DNA of 52,235 nucleotides from an uncultured Anaerolineae bacterium (GCA_938022205.1 CALIEB010000018.1:1-52235), one strand, 5' to 3'; shown: positions 1-8,823, counted from the stretch's first letter. The notes: generated by a model from the sequence alone, not told the origin. Program-made: numbers and translations.

Positions 1-150
1 GCAAGCCGCGCAAGCCACCACCGCCGCACAAGCCACGCTCGAGGCGCAAGCCGCGCAAGCCACCACCGCCGCACAAGCCACGCTCGAGGCGCAAGCCGCG
101 CAAGCCACCACCGCCGCACAAGCCACGCTCGAGGCGCAAGCCGCGCAAGC
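1..150 (+). repeat. 45-bp tandem repeat inside the surface-protein gene
   Basis: A 45-bp unit starting GCAAGCCGCGCAAGCC begins at 1, 46 and 91, and a partial fourth copy begins at 136. The copies are essentially identical. Each encodes 15 residues (QAAQATTAAQATLEA) and keeps the frame. The array may continue to the left of the window. Confidence 0.9.
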
Positions 151-733
151 AACACGCGAGGCACAAGCGACAACCAATGCGCTTAACATCCTAGCGACGC
201 AGAGCGCGCGGGCAACACAGGACGCGCAAGTCACGCAAAGCGCGCAGGCAACCCGCGACGCGCAAGCAACACGCGAGGCACAAGCGACAACCAATGCGCT
301 TAACATCCTAGCGACGCAGAGCGCGCGGGCAACACAGGACGCGCAAGCCACGCAAAGCGCGCAGGCAACTCGCGACGCGCAAGCCACCGCTGACACCGCC
401 GTCATTCAGGCGCGCCAAAACGCCGAAGCGACGCAAAACGCGCAAGCGACACAGGACGCGCGGGCAACGCAGAACGCCATCGCCACGCTGACGGCACAAC
501 CAACTGCAACCTTCACCGCGACCGCCACCGACGAGCCAACCGCGACGCTCACCGCGACTGCCACCAACACGCCGCTGCCGACACTCACGCCGGTGGGCGA
601 AATTCGCGAGGCAGGCGACGCAGAAGCACCACCCGCCACCCCAGACGTTTTGCCCATTGTGGCGATTGGTGGCGCGGTGTTGGGCTTGCTGCTGCTGCTG
701 TTCCTGCTCTCGCGCGGGCGCAAAAAGGCTTAG
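2..733 (+). CDS. Repeat-rich surface protein with C-terminal membrane anchor (5' truncated)
   Basis: The reading frame is open from the window edge to a TAG at 731-733, so the N-terminus is missing. The first ~125 residues are Ala/Gln/Thr/Arg-rich short repeats of the AQAT and TQSA type, with the composition of a long alpha-helical or coiled-coil rod. A Thr/Pro-rich linker with TATATDEPTATLTATAT follows. The protein ends in one hydrophobic segment (IVAIGGAVLGLLLLLFLL) and a basic tail (SRGRKKA), which suits a cell-surface protein with its bulk outside and its C-terminus anchored in the membrane. There is no LPXTG. DNA repeats of 45 bp and 117 bp underlie the protein repeats. The downstream glycosyltransferase starts 9 bp after the stop, so the two are probably co-transcribed. 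The specific function is unknown. Confidence 0.75.
   Translation, partial: QAAQATTAAQATLEAQAAQATTAAQATLEAQAAQATTAAQATLEAQAAQATREAQATTNALNILATQSARATQDAQVTQSAQATRDAQATREAQATTNALNILATQSARATQDAQATQSAQATRDAQATADTAVIQARQNAEATQNAQATQDARATQNAIATLTAQPTATFTATATDEPTATLTATATNTPLPTLTPVGEIREAGDAEAPPATPDVLPIVAIGGAVLGLLLLLFLLSRGRKKA
145..378 (+). repeat. 117-bp tandem repeat, two near-identical copies
   Basis: The segment beginning GCAAGCAACACGCGAGGCAC at 145 recurs at 262, a period of 117 bp (39 codons). Only a few substitutions separate the copies, for example GTCACG versus GCCACG and ACCCGC versus ACTCGC. This points to recent in-frame duplication. Confidence 0.88.
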
Positions 734-742
734 CACGTCGCC

Positions 743-1891
743 TTGAACGCGCGGCATCACGTTTTATTCACGTCGTGGTACGTTGGGTTAGGCGGCGGCG
801 AGGTTGACCTGCTCACCCTCGCCGCCGCCGCACCTGCCGACGTGCGAGCGCACCTGCTGCTGCCCCGCGAGGGACAGCTTGCCCAACGCTGGCGGGCGAT
901 GGGCTTGCCCGTTCACATCTTGCCCTTTCGCGGCGCGACGACGTGGTTCATTCCCGCCTTGTGGTCACGCTTTCCTGTTGTGGCGCGCCTCGCCGAGCTG
1001 CTGCAACGTGAGCGCATCGCGTTGGTTCACAGCGACTATCACACGTTGCCGTTTGTGGCGGGCGCGTGCCGCCGCACAGGCGTGCCGCTAGCGTGGCACT
1101 GCGAAGGCTGGTGGTTTGCGCCTAAGCCTTACCAGCGCGCTTTCTTCCGCCACTTGCCAGTAGTAGCACGCTCTAAGAGCGTACAAGCGGGATTTTTAGG
1201 ACATCCGCCCTTCATGCCCACCGACGCGATGCCCATCATGACAATAGGCGTAGACACGGCGCGACTGCACCCTGCACTTGACAAGCACAGCTTGCGCGAA
1301 GAGCTTGGCATCGCGGCAGAAACACCCCTTGTGGCGATGGTAGCGCGCTTCCAGCACGTCAAAGGGCATGAGACCTTTCAGCAGATGGCGCGCCTCGTCG
1401 CCCAAGAACTGCCGCAAGCGCGCTTTATCGTCGCCGGCGAAGAGACCTTCGGCGTAGCGGGCGACGTTGCCTATCGTGACAAGGTGCTAGCGGCCGCGCA
1501 AGCCGACCCACTGCTGCGCGACACGCTGCGCTACATTGGTTTCCGCGCCGACGTAGAGCGCGTGTATGCCGCTGCGGATGTCGTCGTGTGCGCGTCCGAC
1601 TTCGAGAGCTTTGGGCGCGTCAACGTCGAAGCTATGGCGTGCGGCGTGTCAGTCGTCAGCACGGACGTGGGCGGCACGCGCGAAACCGTACAAGACGGCA
1701 TCACGGGCTTTCTTGTGCCACCGCGCCAGCCCGCCGCGCTGGCAGAGCGCGTGCTGCGCTTGCTGCGCGACCCCGCCTTGCGCGCCAAGATGGGACAAGC
1801 AGCACGCCAGCACGTTCTCGCGCACTTCGACCAAGCTGAGACCACACGCCGCTACTGGGCGTATCTCACCGCGCTGTTGCCGCGCGACTAG
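743..1891 (+). CDS. Glycosyltransferase family 4 (GT-B fold)
   Basis: A 382-residue cytosolic or membrane-associated glycosyltransferase. It starts at TTG 743, nine bases after the previous stop; no better in-frame start precedes the conserved N-terminal strand. The N-terminal acceptor domain has a glycine-rich loop (GLGGGEVDLL). The C-terminal donor domain contains VAMVARFQHVKGHE and the retaining GT4 E-x7-E signature (FESFGRVNVEAM, then GVSVVSTDVGG). The family transfers sugars from nucleotide sugars to glycans or lipids. The donor and acceptor cannot be told from sequence. Its position behind a surface protein suggests a role in envelope glycans. Confidence 0.88.
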   Translation: MNARHHVLFTSWYVGLGGGEVDLLTLAAAAPADVRAHLLLPREGQLAQRWRAMGLPVHILPFRGATTWFIPALWSRFPVVARLAELLQRERIALVHSDYHTLPFVAGACRRTGVPLAWHCEGWWFAPKPYQRAFFRHLPVVARSKSVQAGFLGHPPFMPTDAMPIMTIGVDTARLHPALDKHSLREELGIAAETPLVAMVARFQHVKGHETFQQMARLVAQELPQARFIVAGEETFGVAGDVAYRDKVLAAAQADPLLRDTLRYIGFRADVERVYAAADVVVCASDFESFGRVNVEAMACGVSVVSTDVGGTRETVQDGITGFLVPPRQPAALAERVLRLLRDPALRAKMGQAARQHVLAHFDQAETTRRYWAYLTALLPRD

Positions 1892-1903
1892 GAGTGCTAT
1901 GGC

Positions 1904-2719
1904 ATGGGGACGCTGTATCTTGTCGCTACGCCGATTGGCAACCTCGAAGACATGACCTTCCGCGCTCTGCGCATCTTGAAAGAGGTCGCGCTCATCGCTT
2001 GCGAGGACACGCGCACCTCGCGGGTGTTAACCCAGCACTTCGGCATCCAAACGCCGCTGACCAGCTACCACGAACACAACAAGCTCACCAAGCTGGACGC
2101 GATTTTTGCCGCGCTAGACAACGGCGATGTCGCGCTCATCAGCGACGCTGGCACGCCCGCTATCTCCGACCCGGGCTATGAGCTGGTGCAGGCGGCATTG
2201 GCGCGCGGACATGCGATTGTGCCAATTCCGGGCGCAAACGCCATTACCACCGCGCTGATTGCCAGCGGGCTGCCAACCGATGGGTTCGTCTACATAGGCT
2301 TCCTGCCGCGCAAGGAAAGCGCGCGCCGCGCCCTGCTCGCCAGCTTGAGCGAAGAAAAGCGCACGCTGGTTGCCTACGAAAGCCCGCACCGCCTGACCGA
2401 CGCGCTAGAAACCGTGATAGCGGTCTTCGGCGCGGCACGGCGCGTGTGCGTCGCCCGCGAGATGACCAAGCACTACGAGGAGTTCTATCGCGGCACGGCA
2501 CAAGAGGCTTTGGCGCGCTTTAGCAACGAAAATCCTAAAGGCGAGATTACGCTGGTGATTGCGGGCGCACCCGCCGACAGCGCGCGTTGGAGCGAAGCGG
2601 CAGTGCGCGCCGCGCTGCAAGAGCGATTGGCGGCAGGCGACACGCTGTCCCACGCTGCCAAAACCATCGCCAAAGCCAGCGGCTGGCACAAGGGCGACGT
2701 GTACAAGCTGGGCGTGTAG
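1904..2719 (+). CDS. rsmI: 16S rRNA (cytidine-1402-2'-O)-methyltransferase RsmI
   Basis: A 271-residue SAM-dependent methyltransferase of the tetrapyrrole-methylase fold. RsmI methylates the 2'-OH of C1402 in the decoding centre of 16S rRNA. The hallmark N-terminus MGTLYLVATPIGNLEDMT, CEDTRTSRVL and ISDAGTPAISDPG are present, and length is normal. The GGAG ribosome-binding site at 1891 overlaps the end of the upstream gene, so it is probably in the same operon. It ends 9 bp from the convergent map gene. Confidence 0.96.
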   Translation: MGTLYLVATPIGNLEDMTFRALRILKEVALIACEDTRTSRVLTQHFGIQTPLTSYHEHNKLTKLDAIFAALDNGDVALISDAGTPAISDPGYELVQAALARGHAIVPIPGANAITTALIASGLPTDGFVYIGFLPRKESARRALLASLSEEKRTLVAYESPHRLTDALETVIAVFGAARRVCVAREMTKHYEEFYRGTAQEALARFSNENPKGEITLVIAGAPADSARWSEAAVRAALQERLAAGDTLSHAAKTIAKASGWHKGDVYKLGV

Positions 2720-2728
2720 GAAAGCAAC

Positions 2729-3577
2729 CTACGTGCCCTCCTCAGCGGTCAAAATCAGCGGCGCGCCGTCGGTGACCGCAATGGTATGCTCAAAATGCGC
2801 GCAGAGCGTGCCGCGCTTAGTGCGCACCGTCCAACTATCCTGCTCATCTACCTCAAGGTCAGGCAGCCCCATAATCAGCATAGGCTCAATGGCAAACGTC
2901 ATGCCCACTTGCAACGGGTAGTCCTCCCAAATGGGGTTGCCGTCGCGGTCACGCTTGTTCGTCCACCAATTCGGCACTTGCGGAGCTTCGTGCATGACGC
3001 GCCCCACGCCATGCCCCGTATACTCGCGCGCCACGCTGTAGCCGTACTTGCTGGCGTAGCGTTCGGTAGCGCGCGCCACGTCGCTGACGTTCTTGCCCAG
3101 CACGCATACCGCAATCGCAGCGTTGAGTGCCTCGCGGGTGTGGTCAATCAACCGCTGCACGGCAGGCGGCACGTCGCCGACCGCGTAGGTATAGGCGGCA
3201 TCGCCGACAAAGCCCTTGTAGGTGCAAGCGGTGTCAAGGCTGACGATGTCGCCCGCCTTGATGATGCGGTCTTTGCGCGGGATACCATGCACCAGCTCGT
3301 CGTTGATACACGCGGTAATGGTAGCGGGAAACGGCACATGACCATTGGGCGCGTAGTTGAGAAAGCAGGGGGTCGCACCGTGCGAGCGGATGACCTCTTC
3401 AGCGATTTGGTCAAGCTCATAGGTAGAGATGCCCTCGCGCAGAGCCTCACGCATGGCGCGATGGGCGCGGGCGGTAATGATGCCCGCCTCGCGCATCAGG
3501 GCGATTTCTTCGGGCGTTTTCAGCGTCACAGGTGGACGCTGGCGGCGTTGGCGCGCTGGCATGGCATTGCGCTGCAT
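2729..3577 (-). CDS. map: Methionine aminopeptidase, type I
   Basis: A 282-residue metalloprotease that removes the initiator methionine from nascent proteins. The pita-bread fold ligands are visible: Asp in SLDTACTYKG, Asp in GFVGDAAYTY, His in YTGHGVGRVMHE, Glu in FAIEPML and Glu in CAHFEHTIAV. A basic N-terminal tail of ~15 residues precedes the core. ATG 3577 is preceded by AAAGGA at a suitable distance. It lies 64 bp behind adk, the usual secY-adk-map order at the end of the spc operon. Confidence 0.96.
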   Translation of the reverse strand: MQRNAMPARQRRQRPPVTLKTPEEIALMREAGIITARAHRAMREALREGISTYELDQIAEEVIRSHGATPCFLNYAPNGHVPFPATITACINDELVHGIPRKDRIIKAGDIVSLDTACTYKGFVGDAAYTYAVGDVPPAVQRLIDHTREALNAAIAVCVLGKNVSDVARATERYASKYGYSVAREYTGHGVGRVMHEAPQVPNWWTNKRDRDGNPIWEDYPLQVGMTFAIEPMLIMGLPDLEVDEQDSWTVRTKRGTLCAHFEHTIAVTDGAPLILTAEEGT

Positions 3578-3641
3578 CGCTTCTGTTCCTTTCGCTAAAT
3601 CGTTTTGGGCGCGGGGCGGCGCGCCTGCTGCTACCTTCTTG

Positions 3642-4337
3642 TTAGCCTAAAATTGCCTTAATCGCCGCGCTAACCGCCTCAATCGCTTGGCTGGCATCAA
3701 GACGGTGCAAGTTGCCCTTCGCGGCGTAGTGTTCAATCAGGGGCTGCGTGGTCTCCAAATAGGTGTCGATACGCTTGATAATAGCATAAGCGTCGGCATC
3801 GTCGGGGCGACGCAGCAGCTCCTCCCCTGTCGCGGTCAGCGTGGCAACGATGCGCGGCGGATACGTGCCGCTGGGGTCCGGCTCAACCTTGACCGCCACG
3901 CCCTCACTGCGATAGTAAATGTTGTAGCTCTCGCCGCTCGCGCTGGTCACGCGCCCAAAAGCGCGCTTAAACGCCGTGTATAAGTCCAAATCAAGCAAAA
4001 TGACCGCGTTCAGGCTTTCGCCGCGCTGTGCCAAAAAGTCCTCGAGGAACTGCGCCTGCACAGCGTTGCGTGGGTAGCCGTCCAAAATCACGCCGCCCTT
4101 CGCATCCTCTAGCAACAACCTGTCCGCCACCACGCGGTTGGTCAGCTCGTCGTTGATGAGCTGCCCCTTGCGCATCACTTCCTGCACTTCTTGTGCCAGC
4201 GCGTCTTGGCGGGTGCGCATCGCGCGGAAGATGTCGCCCGTCGAAACGTGGGGGATGCCGTAAGTCTCTTGAATAAACTTGGCTTGCACGCCCTTACCTG
4301 CGCCTTGCGCGCCAATTAACAACACGTAAAGTCCCAC
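3642..4337 (-). CDS. adk: Adenylate kinase
   Basis: A 231-residue kinase for ATP + AMP to 2 ADP. The P-loop is GAQGAGKGVQAK (usual GPPGAGKGTQ), followed by STGDIFR for AMP binding and DGYPRN. The LID (around FGRVTSASGESYN) is the long form but lacks the four zinc cysteines. GTG codons at 4346 and 4343 are also in frame. The AAAGG at 4347-4351 is correctly spaced only for GTG 4337, which also gives the family-typical start MGLYVLLIGA, so that start is chosen. A strong terminator separates it from secY, so it may have its own promoter. Confidence 0.93.
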   Translation of the reverse strand: MGLYVLLIGAQGAGKGVQAKFIQETYGIPHVSTGDIFRAMRTRQDALAQEVQEVMRKGQLINDELTNRVVADRLLLEDAKGGVILDGYPRNAVQAQFLEDFLAQRGESLNAVILLDLDLYTAFKRAFGRVTSASGESYNIYYRSEGVAVKVEPDPSGTYPPRIVATLTATGEELLRRPDDADAYAIIKRIDTYLETTQPLIEHYAAKGNLHRLDASQAIEAVSAAIKAILG

Positions 4338-4365
4338 AAACACCACCTTTCTACGCTAAGTAAAA

Positions 4366-4407
4366 GTAAAAAAAGGGGCGTTCACAAGCGATTGTGATGC
4401 GCCCCTT
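4366..4407 (-). terminator. Intrinsic terminator between secY and adk
   Basis: Inverted repeat AAGGGGCG (4373-4380) with CGCCCCTT (4400-4407), extended by TCACAA/TTGTGA. On the minus strand the stem is followed by a run of seven T (two shared with the stem). It lies directly downstream of secY, so the spc transcript should end here, at least partly. Confidence 0.85.
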
Positions 4408-4441
4408 CTTGTTTTGTAAGCCACGACAACAACGCGCCGCG

Positions 4442-5776
4442 CTAACGCATGAAGCTCTCGTAATTGCGCATGACGAGTTGTGCCTCTAGCTGGCGCAAGG
4501 TGTCAATCACCACGCCTACCACAATGATAAGCCCACTGCCCGTCAGGACAAGCGCGGGGTTGTTCACCGTTGACGTGACATCCAACGGGAAGATGAGGCT
4601 GTTGATAAAGCTGACGATGCCCGGCACGATGGCGATAATGCCCAAGAAAATCGCGCCCACAAACGTGATGCGGCGCGTCGTGCGCATGATGTACTCTTCG
4701 GTCTTTTGCCCCGGACGAATGCCGGGAATAAAGCCACTTTGCCGCTGCAGCGTCTCGGCGAGGCGGTAGTTGCCCACCATCACATCGGCGTAGAAGAACG
4801 TAAAGCCCACCGTCATAAAGAAAAACACCAGCCAGTAGATCAAGCCCTGCTGGTTGCCAAACGCCTGCTGTACGCTCCAGAAGAACGAGCCCACCGGCGG
4901 GTTAAACACGCCGATGATAATCGCGGGAAACGTGATAATCGATTGAGCAAAAATCAAGGGAATCATGCCCACCGGGTTGACGCGCAGCGGGATGTACTGC
5001 CCGCTCGCCATCTGCATTTGGCGATTGCCACGCACGCGCTTGCCGTACTGCACAGGGACGCGGCGCACGCCCTCCTGAATGTAAATGATGGCGACGATGC
5101 TCACAATGACTATCAGCAGGAAGACGACCAAGTTGTAAACGGCGCGGTCAGGCTGGCTGGTCAGGAGGTTGAAAAGGTTGAGCGGCGCGCTGGAGACAAT
5201 GCCGCTAAAGATGATAATCGAGATGCCGTTGCCGATGCCCTGCTCGGTGACCAGCTCACCCAACCACACAGCAAACATCGTGCCAGCCGTCATCGTCACA
5301 ATCACCGCCACAGTCAGCAAGAGGTCGCTGCCGAAGCCGGGAATAATCGGCTGCCCTGTGGTGGTCAGCGCGGAGAAGATGCCAATTTGCCCCAGCGACT
5401 GCAAAATCGCCATAGGAATAGCCAGATAGTAGGTGTAGCGTTGGATTTTTTCCTGCCCGCCCGGCTCACGTTGGATGGCTTCAAGGGCTGGCACAATCGG
5501 CACGAGCAGCTGCAGGATGATGCTGGCAGTGATATAGGGATACACGCCGTTTGCCAGCACGCTGAAGTTGGCGACTGCGCCGCCGGAAAGCAAGTTTAAC
5601 ACGCCGATAAACCCGCCTGCCGCGTCGTTTTGCAACACGGACTGCAGCGCAGCGCGGTCAACCCCCAGCACGGGGATGTGCGTGCCAAACTGATACACGA
5701 CCAGAATAAAGAACGTGAACAGCAGCTTGTTGCGCACATCGGGCAGGCGGAAGGCGTTTCTTAGAGCCTGTAACAT
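4442..5776 (-). CDS. secY: Protein translocase subunit SecY
   Basis: A 444-residue integral membrane protein that forms the channel of the Sec translocon. About ten hydrophobic segments are visible. The N-terminus is typical (MLQALRNAFRLPDVRNKLLFT), the plug region is SGGAVANFSVLANGVYPYI, and the cytosolic loop contains EGVRRVPVQYGKRV. The end RQLEAQLVMRNYESFMR is conserved. GAGGAG precedes ATG 5776. It is the last gene of the ribosomal block before the terminator. Confidence 0.98.
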   Translation of the reverse strand: MLQALRNAFRLPDVRNKLLFTFFILVVYQFGTHIPVLGVDRAALQSVLQNDAAGGFIGVLNLLSGGAVANFSVLANGVYPYITASIILQLLVPIVPALEAIQREPGGQEKIQRYTYYLAIPMAILQSLGQIGIFSALTTTGQPIIPGFGSDLLLTVAVIVTMTAGTMFAVWLGELVTEQGIGNGISIIIFSGIVSSAPLNLFNLLTSQPDRAVYNLVVFLLIVIVSIVAIIYIQEGVRRVPVQYGKRVRGNRQMQMASGQYIPLRVNPVGMIPLIFAQSIITFPAIIIGVFNPPVGSFFWSVQQAFGNQQGLIYWLVFFFMTVGFTFFYADVMVGNYRLAETLQRQSGFIPGIRPGQKTEEYIMRTTRRITFVGAIFLGIIAIVPGIVSFINSLIFPLDVTSTVNNPALVLTGSGLIIVVGVVIDTLRQLEAQLVMRNYESFMR

Positions 5777-5802
5777 GGGCTAAACTCCTCGTTTGAACGA
5801 AA

Positions 5803-5841
5803 GCCCAAAGCCCTGCACAGGTGGCGCAGGGCTTTGTGGGC
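5803..5841 (-). promoter_or_regulatory. Hairpin in the rplO-secY gap
   Basis: AAAGCCCTGC (5807-5816) pairs perfectly with GCAGGGCTTT (5826-5835), and outer GCCC/GGGC lengthens the stem. There is no T-run on the minus strand after it, so it is not a standard terminator. It sits in the 68-bp gap before the secY ribosome-binding site and could act in RNA processing or attenuation. Confidence 0.6.
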
Positions 5842-5844
5842 GCA

Positions 5845-6369
5845 TTACGACTGTTTCAACAGCTTGGGCAGGTCTTCTTTGCGTGGCTTCTTGATGGTCG
5901 CCAGCGCGCCGCGCAGCGGCAGTTCGAGCTTGACCACGCTGCCGCCCGCCTTTTCAATCTTTTCGGCCGCGCTCTTGCTGACGCGGTGGGCATGCACCGT
6001 GACCGCCTTTTCGATGTCGCCACGTGCCAGCACGACAATCGGCTTGTCTGCGTCGCGCACCAAGCCCGCCGCCACCAAGCTCGCGCCGTTTACCACGTCG
6101 CCGGCGTTAAAGCGGGCGTTAATCGCGTTGAGGTTGACTTCTTGGTATTCGATGCGGAACAAGTTGGTGAAGCCGCGCTTGAACGGTAGGCGGCGCACTA
6201 AGGGCAGCTGCCCGCCTTCGAAGTAAGCGCGCTTGCCCATCACACCGCGTGCGCCTTGCCCTTTTGTGCCGCGCCCTGCGGTCTTGCCGCTGCCGGAGGC
6301 GATGCCGCGCCCGACGCGCACCTTGCGCTTCACCGAGCCTTTGGTCGGTTTTAAGTCATGAAGTTTCAT
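5845..6369 (-). CDS. rplO: 50S ribosomal protein L15
   Basis: A 174-residue 23S rRNA-binding protein. The N-terminus MKLHDLKPTKGSVKRK and the basic glycine-rich tract GRGIASGSGKTAGRGTKGQG are diagnostic. An upstream GTG (6399) is open, but family alignment favours ATG 6369. The ribosome-binding site there is weak. It follows rpmD and precedes secY. Confidence 0.96.
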   Translation of the reverse strand: MKLHDLKPTKGSVKRKVRVGRGIASGSGKTAGRGTKGQGARGVMGKRAYFEGGQLPLVRRLPFKRGFTNLFRIEYQEVNLNAINARFNAGDVVNGASLVAAGLVRDADKPIVVLARGDIEKAVTVHAHRVSKSAAEKIEKAGGSVVKLELPLRGALATIKKPRKEDLPKLLKQS

Positions 6370-6425
6370 AGTCTCGAAACGGCGCAGTTTCCCCCTCACG
6401 GCGGACTTACGCCTCGCTCCTTTCC

Positions 6426-6641
6426 TTACTCAGTGACTTCTTCGACGCGAAGAAGGTGAATGACTTTTTGAATCATCCCGCGCGACTGCGGGCTGTCTGG
6501 AAGGGTCACGGTGGCGTGCATGCGGCGCAAGCCGAGCGCGACCAACGTGTCTTTTTGGCTCTTTTCGTAGCCAATGCCGCTCTTGACGAGCGTGACGCGC
6601 AGCTTCTTGGTCACTGCGGTTTCCGGTGTGTTAGCTGCCAT
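6426..6641 (-). CDS. rpmD: 50S ribosomal protein L30
   Basis: A 71-residue single-domain ribosomal protein. After a 12-residue lead it has the family core LRVTLVKSGIGYEKSQKDTL and LGLRRMHATVTLPDSP. It starts 6 bp after the rpsE stop, consistent with coupled translation. Confidence 0.95.
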   Translation of the reverse strand: MAANTPETAVTKKLRVTLVKSGIGYEKSQKDTLVALGLRRMHATVTLPDSPQSRGMIQKVIHLLRVEEVTE

Positions 6642-6647
6642 AATCGT

Positions 6648-7217
6648 TTATTCCCCCTTGTGACGGCGCATCCAAACGGGACGCGCTTGTTGAACTGGGA
6701 TGCCGCGCATGTCTGCCAACTGCTCGGGGCTTTTGAGCTGGCTAAGCGCGTCAATGGTCGCCATCGCCACGTTAAGCAGGTTGGGGCTGCCTTGACTTTT
6801 GGTGAGAATGTTGCGCACGCCCGCCACTTCCAGCACGGCACGCACACCGCCGCCGGCGATGATGCCCGACCCGGGCGCGGCGGGTATCAACAGCACCTTC
6901 GCGCCGCCATAATGCCCTGTTACCGCGAACGGCACGGTCGTTTCCACCAACGCCATTTGCTTGAGATTGGCGCGGGCGCGCAGGTTCGCCTTGCGGATGC
7001 TGTCCGGCACGGCGCGCGATTTGCCAATGCCGATGCCCACACGTCCTTTGGTGTCGCCCACCACCACCACGCTGCGGAAAGCGAAGCGGCGACCGCCTTT
7101 AATCACTTTTGCCACGCGGCGGATGTCTACCACGCGCTCTTCGAGTTCTTCGACGTGTTCTTCGCGCCGCTTCTCACGGCGTTCACGCCGCCCCTGTTGT
7201 CCTTTTTCAGCCGCCAT
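6648..7217 (-). CDS. rpsE: 30S ribosomal protein S5
   Basis: A 189-residue small-subunit protein near the mRNA entry channel. A highly charged N-terminal tail (RRERREKRREEHVEELEER) precedes the double-stranded RNA-binding fold (VVVVGDTKGRVGIGIGKS) and the C-terminal GGVRAVLEVAGVRNILTKS. Length is normal. Gaps to its neighbours are short (18 and 6 bp). Confidence 0.97.
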   Translation of the reverse strand: MAAEKGQQGRRERREKRREEHVEELEERVVDIRRVAKVIKGGRRFAFRSVVVVGDTKGRVGIGIGKSRAVPDSIRKANLRARANLKQMALVETTVPFAVTGHYGGAKVLLIPAAPGSGIIAGGGVRAVLEVAGVRNILTKSQGSPNLLNVAMATIDALSQLKSPEQLADMRGIPVQQARPVWMRRHKGE

Positions 7218-7235
7218 GTTTGCTCATTCTCCCAC

Positions 7236-7610
7236 TTAGAATTCCAAGCCGCCTTCGCGGGCACCTTCTGCTAACGCTGCCACGCGCCCATGATACTTGT
7301 AGCCCGCACGGTCAAAGACCACTGTGCTGATGCCCGCGTCTTTGGCGCGCTGTGCTAACACTTGCCCCACAATTTTAGAGGCTTCGGTCTTGGTCTTGCC
7401 GACGACTTGCGCGGCAATTTCCTTGTCAATGGTCGAGGCTTGGCACAAAGTCACGCCGCGCTCATCGTCGATGAGCTGGGCATAGATGTTGACCAAGCTG
7501 CGAAAAACGTTGAGGCGAGGGCGTTGCGCCGTGCCACTAATCTTTGCCCGCACGCGCACTTGGCGGTGCCTGCGAGCTTGTACTTTGTCTTTGCTTGTTG
7601 CGTCAGCCAT
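7236..7610 (-). CDS. rplR: 50S ribosomal protein L18
   Basis: A 124-residue 5S rRNA-binding protein. It shows [20 protein letters not shown], then [18 protein letters not shown] and the C-terminal [20 protein letters not shown] signature. It lies between rplF and rpsE as in the canonical spc operon. Confidence 0.97.
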   Translation of the reverse strand: MADATSKDKVQARRHRQVRVRAKISGTAQRPRLNVFRSLVNIYAQLIDDERGVTLCQASTIDKEIAAQVVGKTKTEASKIVGQVLAQRAKDAGISTVVFDRAGYKYHGRVAALAEGAREGGLEF

Positions 7611-7622
7611 TGCGACACCCTC

Positions 7623-8192
7623 TTATTTCTTCTTACCTTTGCCGCCGCCCTTGCCAGCTTTGCCGGGTTTGCGGCGAATGACCTCATCGCTATAGCGGAT
7701 ACCCTTGCCTAGATAAGGCTCGGGGGGTTTCCAGCCACGAATAACCGCCGCTGTCTGCCCCACCATCTCTTTGTTGATGCCGTCGACATGCACCATACGC
7801 CCGCGTTGGTCTTGCGGCACTTCAAAGCTGATGCCCTCTGCCGGTTCGATGAGGACAGGGTGGCTATAGCCCAGCTTCAGCTCCAAGTTCTTGCCTTGCA
7901 GCGCGGCAGTGTAGCCGATACCCTCGATGATGAGCGTACGACGAAAGCCTGCGCTGACCCCTGTGACCATGTTCTGCACCAGCGCACGGGTCAGCCCATG
8001 CAAGGCGCGGTGATGACGCAGGTCGGTGGGGCGTTCGACGCTCACCGTCCCGTTGTTGACGTTGACCTTCATGTCTGGGTGCAACAGGCGCGTCAGCGTC
8101 CCCTTTGGTCCCTTGACCGTGATTTCGTTGTTGTTGACCGTGACCTCTACCTTAGGCGGCAGCGTGATCACTTTTCTACCAATGCGCGACAT
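7623..8192 (-). CDS. rplF: 50S ribosomal protein L6
   Basis: A 189-residue protein with two copies of the L6 alpha-beta fold. It starts [19 protein letters not shown], contains KGPKGTL, and has the C-terminal [20 protein letters not shown]. The tail is very Lys/Gly-rich ([13 protein letters not shown]). It stands 12 bp from each neighbour. Confidence 0.97.
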   Translation of the reverse strand: MSRIGRKVITLPPKVEVTVNNNEITVKGPKGTLTRLLHPDMKVNVNNGTVSVERPTDLRHHRALHGLTRALVQNMVTGVSAGFRRTLIIEGIGYTAALQGKNLELKLGYSHPVLIEPAEGISFEVPQDQRGRMVHVDGINKEMVGQTAAVIRGWKPPEPYLGKGIRYSDEVIRRKPGKAGKGGGKGKKK

Positions 8193-8204
8193 GTCGTCTC
8201 TCCC

Positions 8205-8615
8205 TTACCACACGTAGCACAGCACTTCGCCGCCCAAGCCTTCGCGGCGAGCTTGCTGCGCGGTCATTACGCCCTTCGGGGTGGTCACAATGGCGATGCC
8301 GGTCCCGCTGAGGACGATAGGCAGCTCGCTGCGCTTGCGATACACGCGCCGACCGGGCTTGCTCACGCGCTGCAGCGCGGTGATGACGGGGCGGCGTTCA
8401 CGCCGTGCGCCGTAATACTTGAGCGTGAGCTGAATCATCGGCACGGGCGTTTGTTCCCCGATGCTGTAATCTTCGATATAGCCTTCTTCTTTGAGGATAC
8501 GCGCCAGCTCGACCTTAATTTTCGAGAGGGGAATATCCACCGTCTTCTTGCGTGCCAACAGGGCGTTGCGCACCCGCGTTAGCATGTCGGCAATAGGGTC
8601 GTTCGTGGTGTTCAT
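8205..8615 (-). CDS. rpsH: 30S ribosomal protein S8
   Basis: A 136-residue central-domain protein that in E. coli also represses its own operon by binding the spc mRNA. It shows [19 protein letters not shown] and the C-terminal [16 protein letters not shown]. The open frame reaches 8636, but [12 protein letters not shown] at 8615 is the usual start. Confidence 0.96.
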   Translation of the reverse strand: MNTTNDPIADMLTRVRNALLARKKTVDIPLSKIKVELARILKEEGYIEDYSIGEQTPVPMIQLTLKYYGARRERRPVITALQRVSKPGRRVYRKRSELPIVLSGTGIAIVTTPKGVMTAQQARREGLGGEVLCYVW

Positions 8616-8629
8616 TGGGCTTATCACTC

Positions 8630-8812
8630 CTACCAACTGGATTTGACTACCCCGGGAATTTGCCCTTGTAGTGCTAATTCACGGAAGCAAATACGGCACA
8701 AACCAAAACGACGCATATACCCACGTGGACGACCACACTTCTTGCAGCGATTGCGGACACGTACCTCAAACTTACGCCGTTCTTCACGATACTGCATGCA
8801 TTTTTTTGCCAT
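8630..8812 (-). CDS. rpsZ: 30S ribosomal protein S14, zinc-binding type (type Z)
   Basis: A 60-residue short-form S14. Four cysteines at about 23, 26, 39 and 42 (CKKC and CRIC) form the zinc ribbon of the C+ paralogue. The body [20 protein letters not shown] and the end [11 protein letters not shown] are typical. It is flanked by rplE and rpsH with 11-14 bp gaps. Confidence 0.97.
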   Translation of the reverse strand: MAKKCMQYREERRKFEVRVRNRCKKCGRPRGYMRRFGLCRICFRELALQGQIPGVVKSSW

Positions 8813-8823
8813 CGTTTATCCCT

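Noticed and set aside
1..378. Short regularly repeated DNA that could be taken for a CRISPR array
   Set aside because: Units are contiguous multiples of three with no unique spacers and form an open reading frame.
600..733. LPXTG-type sorting signal in the repeat protein
   Set aside because: The C-terminus has a hydrophobic span and basic tail but no LPXTG or similar motif before it.
2786..3598. Long open frames opposite map, rplB, fusA, tuf and other conserved genes
   Set aside because: They are antisense or shifted shadows of GC-rich genes, rich in Arg/His/Ala, and overlap proteins of certain identity.
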